In this document: positions 58,749 to 64,000 of the stretch, in pieces | How the letters are laid out: each line of letters begins with the position of its first letter | Position numbering within the stretch: the first letter of the stretch is position 1 | NCBI GenBank assembly: GCA_004352715.1 | Contig: SCFE01000114.1 | Span: 709,333 to 773,332, forward strand | Direction: 5' to 3' | DNA: 64,000 bases | Source: Hofstenia miamia | Lineage: Eukaryota; Xenacoelomorpha; Acoela | Notes under the pieces: generated by a model | Told to the model about the DNA's origin: nothing | Seen by the model: the letters and a program-made list of their open reading frames with translations, nothing else | The model's database searches: none | Position numbers and translations under genes: made by a program

Positions 58749-59416
58749 TATCTGCATGTTCTTATTAAGGCATATTATAGCAATACCAAATTAAATAACA
58801 GTGATTTATCTGATGAGGCCCCATAGTGATTTGTAGCAGATGTGTCACGTTGGAGGTTTTTGCAGAGGAAATATAAAATATAGTCAGCGCTAGATATCTT
58901 AGACAAAAGTTCAAGTAATAAAGCCATGGTCGAGATTAAATTCCAAAAAGATGGAAATAGTCATAACTCTAGTGTACATATGTATGTTTGAAGCCCTGAA
59001 AGTGTAAGCATTTCTTAGAATTCAATGGGAATCCACTTGAAAGTTTAAATATATGTTGAGCAATTTTGTAAGAGAGATTGGATTGGGCTAGCGAGTTCTA
59101 TATAATAACGTTCACTGACAGTGTCAAATTCATTTTAACCATGGTATTTGAATAACAAAATTAATGTGAATTGATTTTGAGATTTTATTAAAAGACATCG
59201 CGAGATTGGACAGATATTAAAAGTGATTTATTGATGATTAGCGGGCAGTTTTGTAAATTCTCAATCAGATTTCCTAGTATTGTTCATAATGAAGTAATTC
59301 ATTCATTAATTTTAATGCTTAGGGATTGTGACATCAGATTGCTTTCGCATTTACTTCTAGACATAACTCTATCCCTACATCAAATTATAAAAGGGCTTTA
59401 ATAGGTTTGGTTGGCA

Positions 59417-59419
<3 letters not shown>
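58749..59419. other. Gene-less stretch
   Basis: No feature recognised. Confidence 0.6.

Positions 59420-59494
<75 letters not shown>
59420..59494. repeat. (TA)n microsatellite
   Basis: About 37 TA units with one C interruption. Confidence 0.95.
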
Positions 59495-59970
59495 ACTTAG
59501 TGAAAAAGTCAAAAAATATTAAACCATGGGTCAACTAATAGCTATGATGGTAGGGATTTGCTAAGTAATAAACGAACACTTATATTAGTTTATTGTGCCA
59601 TCAAATGATACTTAAGCCATTTTGTGAAATTATACTTCATTTTTTGGATAAGTCTTAACCACAAGAGATTTCGGTAGACAAAAATTATTTTATATGATAT
59701 TAATTTTAAGTGAAATCAAAAAGCAATTTGAATTATAGATGACGTAAAACACTTAAATTAATTTGGTCCGATGCTTCTAATATTAATGACAATGATACAA
59801 GAACGCTTATTAACGCAGAAAACAGTTTGTAAAAATACTGTACAATTTAGCGGTCTAAATTCTAAACTTGCATACGGGCAGTATGAATTAAGTGGTGTTA
59901 AACTAAACATTGGTTTGAACCAATCTTGCTATATTCTGCTGCATACAACGTAATTCTGGGATCAATTCTT
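59495..59970. other. Gene-less stretch
   Basis: No gene recognised. The 60-codon ORF at 59771-59953 has no motif. Confidence 0.55.
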
Positions 59971-60090
59971 GTCATTGGACGAGTGGTTGTTCTAATGATG
60001 GCATTTCCTTCATTTTTGTCATTGGTCTAGACGGTTGGCCTTTGACCTGGGACGCCGTGGATATTGCCGGGGGGTGTTTTACTGACGTCA
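59971..60090. promoter_or_regulatory. Promoter-like segment: two CCAAT boxes and a CRE
   Basis: Two inverted CCAAT boxes in a shared context (TTGTCATTGGACGAGTGGTTG-like at 59970, TTGTCATTGGTCTAGACGG at 60017), 47 bp apart, then CpG-bearing DNA (GGGACGCCGTGG, TTGCCGGGGGG) and a perfect CRE palindrome TGACGTCA at 60083-60090. NF-Y and CREB/ATF sites in this spacing are common in animal promoters. No transcript or first exon can be linked to it from the sequence. Confidence 0.35.
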
Positions 60091-60158
60091 TGGATGTAAT
60101 TTTACTAGTTTTTGTGTTATTTATGTGACCTAATTTAGTTTGCATTTTTTTTACTTTT

Positions 60159-60230
60159 TACTTTCCCACATAATTACATTTTTTACTTTCCCACATTACC
60201 TTACATTTTTTTTCATTACTTTCCCACATT
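60159..60230. promoter_or_regulatory. Three CSL/Su(H)-type sites in a short tandem repeat
   Basis: ACTTTCCCACAT occurs at 60160-60171, 60185-60196 and 60218-60229. On the minus strand each contains TGTGGGAA, the consensus for the Notch effector CSL (Su(H)/RBPJ). Spacing is 25 and 33 bp, and the intervening T-rich DNA is also repeated (TTACATTTTTT), so the cluster may have arisen by local duplication. Confidence 0.45.
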
Positions 60231-63200
60231 TAGTTAAATGTTTTGCTAGTCTGAAAAATACAAAATAATTTGCTTTTGCAATAGATGGTTAAGGTTGTTC
60301 CCTAACATTTGTTAGCATTTGTTTTTTCAGATTTTATATTTATATTTTAAATTTAGATTATATTTACAATTTTTAAATAAAATAAAAAATAATTTCGTTT
60401 TTGGAAATCAACAAAAATGTATTCAAGGGTTTCATTACGAACGCTGTAGCAAGGCCTTCTTTAAATTAGAAGATTTAAATCAATGCTAGCCCAGTTAAGC
60501 TACTCTTCTTTAAATTCTTCTGTAAAAATTATTAAATATAAATGCATTTTGTAAGAAGATAAAATTTTTGTAGCTGGTAACAAGACAATTGCGTTTTTGA
60601 ATATATTTTCCTTTTATCCGACTACGACTCTCTCCTAAATTATAATAATTATTGACTAATTTAGAATATTAATTCCTATTGACAATATTGATGGTCTTAT
60701 ATAATGACTTTAATTTACAAATTATTAAATTCAAGAACGCTTATTGAATTATTCTCTAATTCAAATATCATAAAGTATATCTTCTCGCCTTCCCTGAAAA
60801 ATCAATACGGAATTCTTCAATTTCCTTCCAAGTACTCATAATATCCCTCTTATATCATATAGCGGTTTGAAATGGAATTACATTATGAATTCAACAACTT
60901 ACATTGATATAATTTTTTTAGCCCCATTGAGTTGGATAGAGTAGACGGGCCCACACCCTCCTTAGAAACTGTCGTACTTGCCTCGACAAATTCAGACGCC
61001 AGATGTTCAGGCTTTTAAATTAATGCAATATAATATAAAATTTCATCCAATTCATGTCCCAATGTAATCACAATAATTCAAGAACATAATATTGGCATCC
61101 CTGTTTTCATAATAATGTTTACTAAAAGTTTAACTAGTGTCGTAATTTTTTCCTATAGTAAATTTGTAATATTTCTAATTGTTTCTTCTTCCTGATTAAA
61201 AGAGGTCTCTTATAGTTCAAAAAAACTTCTTTTTTTAGGCTTATGTTCTTAGAGTGAGAAACATTCTTAAAACTTTAGTTTCCTATCTTCAATTTTAATT
61301 AAAAATGGCTTTTAAATTGCGAAATCAAACTCAAGATTTAAATTGTTAGAAATTTCCAATTTGGAGGTCCTATTTAATTATGTTTAAGTTTTGATTAATC
61401 TTTTGGTTGTAGGAACTGTAATATTACTTATATATGCAATATATATGTAATAAGCAATGTATGTAATTTTCAATTAAAAATGTTAAAAATTTCTGTCCAA
61501 ATTCGGCTAATTCCCATGATCAAATACTGAATGACAGACATCAAATTTCCTATTCAACTTTGAGACCGAAAATCTCTTAGACTTAAAAAAAATATATTCT
61601 AAAATGCATTTCACAATGGTCTAAGATAAATTCAATCCATTAAAGAGTTCATCTATATATCTTGTTCTAATTATCAATAAATCAACTGGATGTAAATACC
61701 ATATTAAGATCACATGTTTTAAATCACATTTTAATCTGTATATAAATATTAATATTGTTAAATATACAAAAATGCTACTACCAAAAAAAATTGATGCAAT
61801 TTAACCTATTTAAATGTAAGTGATTTTATTTTCGATTCGAGTATCGGTTAGATGGACATTAAGTAATTCTATTCATCACGTCAAATTGGTGTATTTTAAG
61901 AGTAAGTTAAAGGATTAACAACTGTTTCAATTAAATTGGACTTGCTAAAGAAATCTACCAGCCTCTTGTTATATTTACTTATTTGTCTTTGTGCTACCAT
62001 TTTCTTAGAAACGAAATTCAAAGTATACCAAGACGCCAAAGTGAGTCAATGGCGTCAAAAGAATGTACGAAATTAGAAGGTCTTGAAATCGGTGCCAAAT
62101 TAAATGAAAACTCAATAAATAATTTTAAGCAAATTTTTTGTAAAAAGTAGTGGAGCCAATTAATTGATGGATTTTTGTGCACATCACCAGGGCGCCAAAC
62201 ATCATAATGAAAAGTACATCTTCGTGAGGTAGACAACTGTCGCGTTTAATTATCTTGCTCTGACTCCGAAATTCGCGACTACATGAGGGAACCTCTGTTG
62301 GTATTTATTTTTGCAAAAAACCTCACGCGCGCCACATATTCTAACCAGTATATGACAAGACTTTTGGTCAACTAAGTATTAATAGAAATTTATCTATTAT
62401 CTGAACATAAGTTTTTTATTGTCGTAAAGACCTGTTCAAGCTTCATAATATAATTCATTCTCCTGCAAAAATTTGTTAAGGATAAATTTTGCAAAACACA
62501 TTTATTGTGTGCTCCCTTGAGCTTACTTTGAACTAAGTCGAGTTATAGAAGCAAGCAATCGTGTATTGTACATAAATTTACAGGAGGTGGAGTTACCTAT
62601 TTATTACCACTTACGCTTTATGGTAAATATACTTTTATAAACCAACCACTTAACGGTGATTAAGTCACTCTTGGTCTTTGTTATCCGCCTTCATCATATC
62701 AATTGACATCAGCACTGCAAACATTGTGGAACTGCGATAAGAACCTTCCTACTGACAATAAAAGAGCATATGAATAAAAAATCAAAAAGCCAATTTTATT
62801 CTTATTGCTAATATAATTGTTTTCACCAAAATCTAAGCAGGACAAATATACTTTATTACCCGATGGAAATAGAAAATTCGCTAAGCTTCAAAATAATGCT
62901 AGAAAGCAATAACATATGGAGTATTAGGTATCTTAAGAATCAATAACGAATATGAAATATTGTCTATAGTCATCATTCTTTCAATTCCGAGTCAAAATTT
63001 GAAACTTAAAGGCTTGACGAGGTTGTATTTATATAACCTTATTCTCATATTAGATATGAATTGATTTATCATATAAGAAAAATGCGGCTAGATGCAAAAA
63101 AGTTCCAATTTCATGCAATTTATTAGGTTGTGATCAGGTAGGGAGTGACCCTGATGGTGTCAACCAATCACTAATATTTGACATGAACAACACAATATGT

Positions 63201-63619
63201 AGACATCTTTCAAGATGCTAAGTAAATATTTAAATTTCATTTAGTTGAAAGTAAGTAATTAAGAGATTGTAAAACTTACTGAAATTCTCTCAATGTGTGT
63301 ATTCTTGGAATCAATGGATTTCTGTTCTTCCAAAAGAACTATAGCCTGTATAAACTGAATTCAATAAATCAGGATTAATTTTTCTGCAATTAGTGTGAAG
63401 GTTATTTAGTCATATACAAATTTTTAGATTTGCAATACTTCCCGTAATTATGATTAGAGTTTGATGAAATACTCAGTTATATTCCATCATTATTTCTGCT
63501 GAATTTCATCTTAGTATGAATAATTATAGTTGCAAGACAACTATCTCTAATGATTGTTATAAATTAATTGCGTTTACACTGCTTATTGGTAGTTACAACA
63601 ACATAATTATGAAAATTAA
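60231..63619. other. Gene-less; 62640-62770 may be regulatory
   Basis: No gene or transposon recognised. At about 62640-62770 a mixed-composition patch carries AACATTGTGG (SOX-like), GCGATAAGAACC and TTATCCGCC (GATA-like) and ATTGACATCA. It is a candidate only. The 72-codon minus-strand ORF at 62018-62236 has no motif. Confidence 0.4.
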
Positions 63620-63634
63620 ATATATATATATATA
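63620..63634. repeat. Short (TA)n array
   Basis: Seven TA units immediately before the Penelope-like fragment. Confidence 0.8.
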
Positions 63635-63850
63635 AAATTTTACTAAGAACTAAACATCCGAAAATAGCAGAGGCAATATATATAAAAGAAGCAACAAAGG
63701 GTAAATTATTAAATCGACAACAAAGCATGATGGCCTAAAATTTATTCTAAGTGTATGTAATAAGATCATTTATATTTAGTGTAGTTTATTGTAAATTTAA
63801 TTACCGCATATTTTGTAAGCTGACGAGGATGGTAACACATCGAAATCGAT
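63635..63850 (+). pseudogene. Penelope-like element extreme 3' end (copy 4)
   Basis: Plus strand. The frame KFY-stop-ELNIRKIAEAIYIKEA then TKGKLLNRQQSMMA ends at TAA 63737-63739. RKIAEAIYIK...LLNRQ is the terminal block after the GIY-YIG core in Penelope-like proteins. The core itself is missing; the fragment begins at a TA array. At 63813-63850 the 3' motif TTGTAAGCTGACGAGGATGG, TAACACATCGAAATCG follows at a distance from the stop similar to copy 3. Inactive remnant. Confidence 0.65.
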
Positions 63851-63908
63851 ATTTAAGACTGTCGTCACATTCAAATAGTATTAGAAAGCTCAGTTTGCTT
63901 ACACATAA

Positions 63909-63926
63909 TATATATATATATATATT
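63909..63926. repeat. Short (TA)n array
   Basis: Nine TA units near the window end; the ORF across it is not a gene. Confidence 0.85.
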
Positions 63927-64000
63927 ACGTTAGGAAATTGAAATTCGCGGATAATTTAGGACTTCAGATTTAAGTATACTATTTGATTTCGTTCTTCAAA

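Noticed and set aside
339-63926. CRISPR arrays, operons, ribosome binding sites, rho-independent terminators, integrons or phage genes
   Set aside because: The window shows eukaryotic repeat content and no prokaryotic coding. The regular repeats are microsatellites or minisatellites without CRISPR-like spacers.

Overview
The window looks like an AT-rich, gene-poor stretch of an animal (metazoan) nuclear genome. The evidence is long (TA)n microsatellites, runs of N marking scaffold gaps, no operon-like coding, and degraded copies of typical animal transposons: Penelope-like elements with a GIY-YIG domain, non-LTR retrotransposons, a Tc1-type transposon and several small hAT-type elements. I cannot name the species. 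No intact protein-coding gene was found. Nearly all ORFs above 60 codons are chance, microsatellite or antisense reading frames. The few coding signals I trust are transposon relics and two or three exon-like fragments of unknown identity.

Layout. 0-11 kb: AT-rich DNA with a (TA)n block, a gap, a possible first exon near 4.9 kb, a 360-bp AT minisatellite and a 55-codon ORF. 11-17.8 kb: an unrecognised coding-like segment, a hAT-type element (11753-12401) with a second one nested inside (11951-12241), a possible exon relic at 13.5 kb, two members of another hAT-type family, a further copy next to a gap, and an unassigned repeat at 17.6 kb. 18-30 kb: a gap, two decayed non-LTR reverse transcriptase fragments (19.2-20.0 and 28.8-29.2 kb), an inverted-repeat element (22.6-23.0 kb) and another hAT-type fragment. 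30-36 kb: a compound TA/TATG microsatellite, a structured GC-rich repeat set between ATT arrays, a 105-bp-arm inverted repeat, a 277-bp duplication across a 21-N gap (probable assembly artefact), and a Penelope-like 3' end. 36-48 kb: a Tc1/mariner-like MITE in a TA array, a pair of ~0.75-kb duplicates 3.6 kb apart, a hAT MITE with a perfect 8-bp target-site duplication, a 1-kb gap and an 822-bp tandem duplication. 50-64 kb: three more Penelope-like 3' ends, a complete but dead Tc1-type transposon (51497-52659) abutting another hAT tip, further MITE fragments, and a small CpG-richer segment at 60 kb with two CCAAT boxes, a CRE and three CSL/Su(H)-type sites.

Nothing here forms a working pathway. 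The content is layered transposon insertion and decay, microsatellite expansion, recent duplication (real or assembly-made) and perhaps some cis-regulatory DNA. The most useful observations are the four Penelope-like 3' ends sharing a short 3' motif, the hAT-type families recognisable from 8-bp target duplications and subterminal GC-rich word clusters, the long inverted repeat at 32.55-32.93 kb, and the CSL-site cluster at 60.2 kb. All calls come from reading the sequence; no database search was run.
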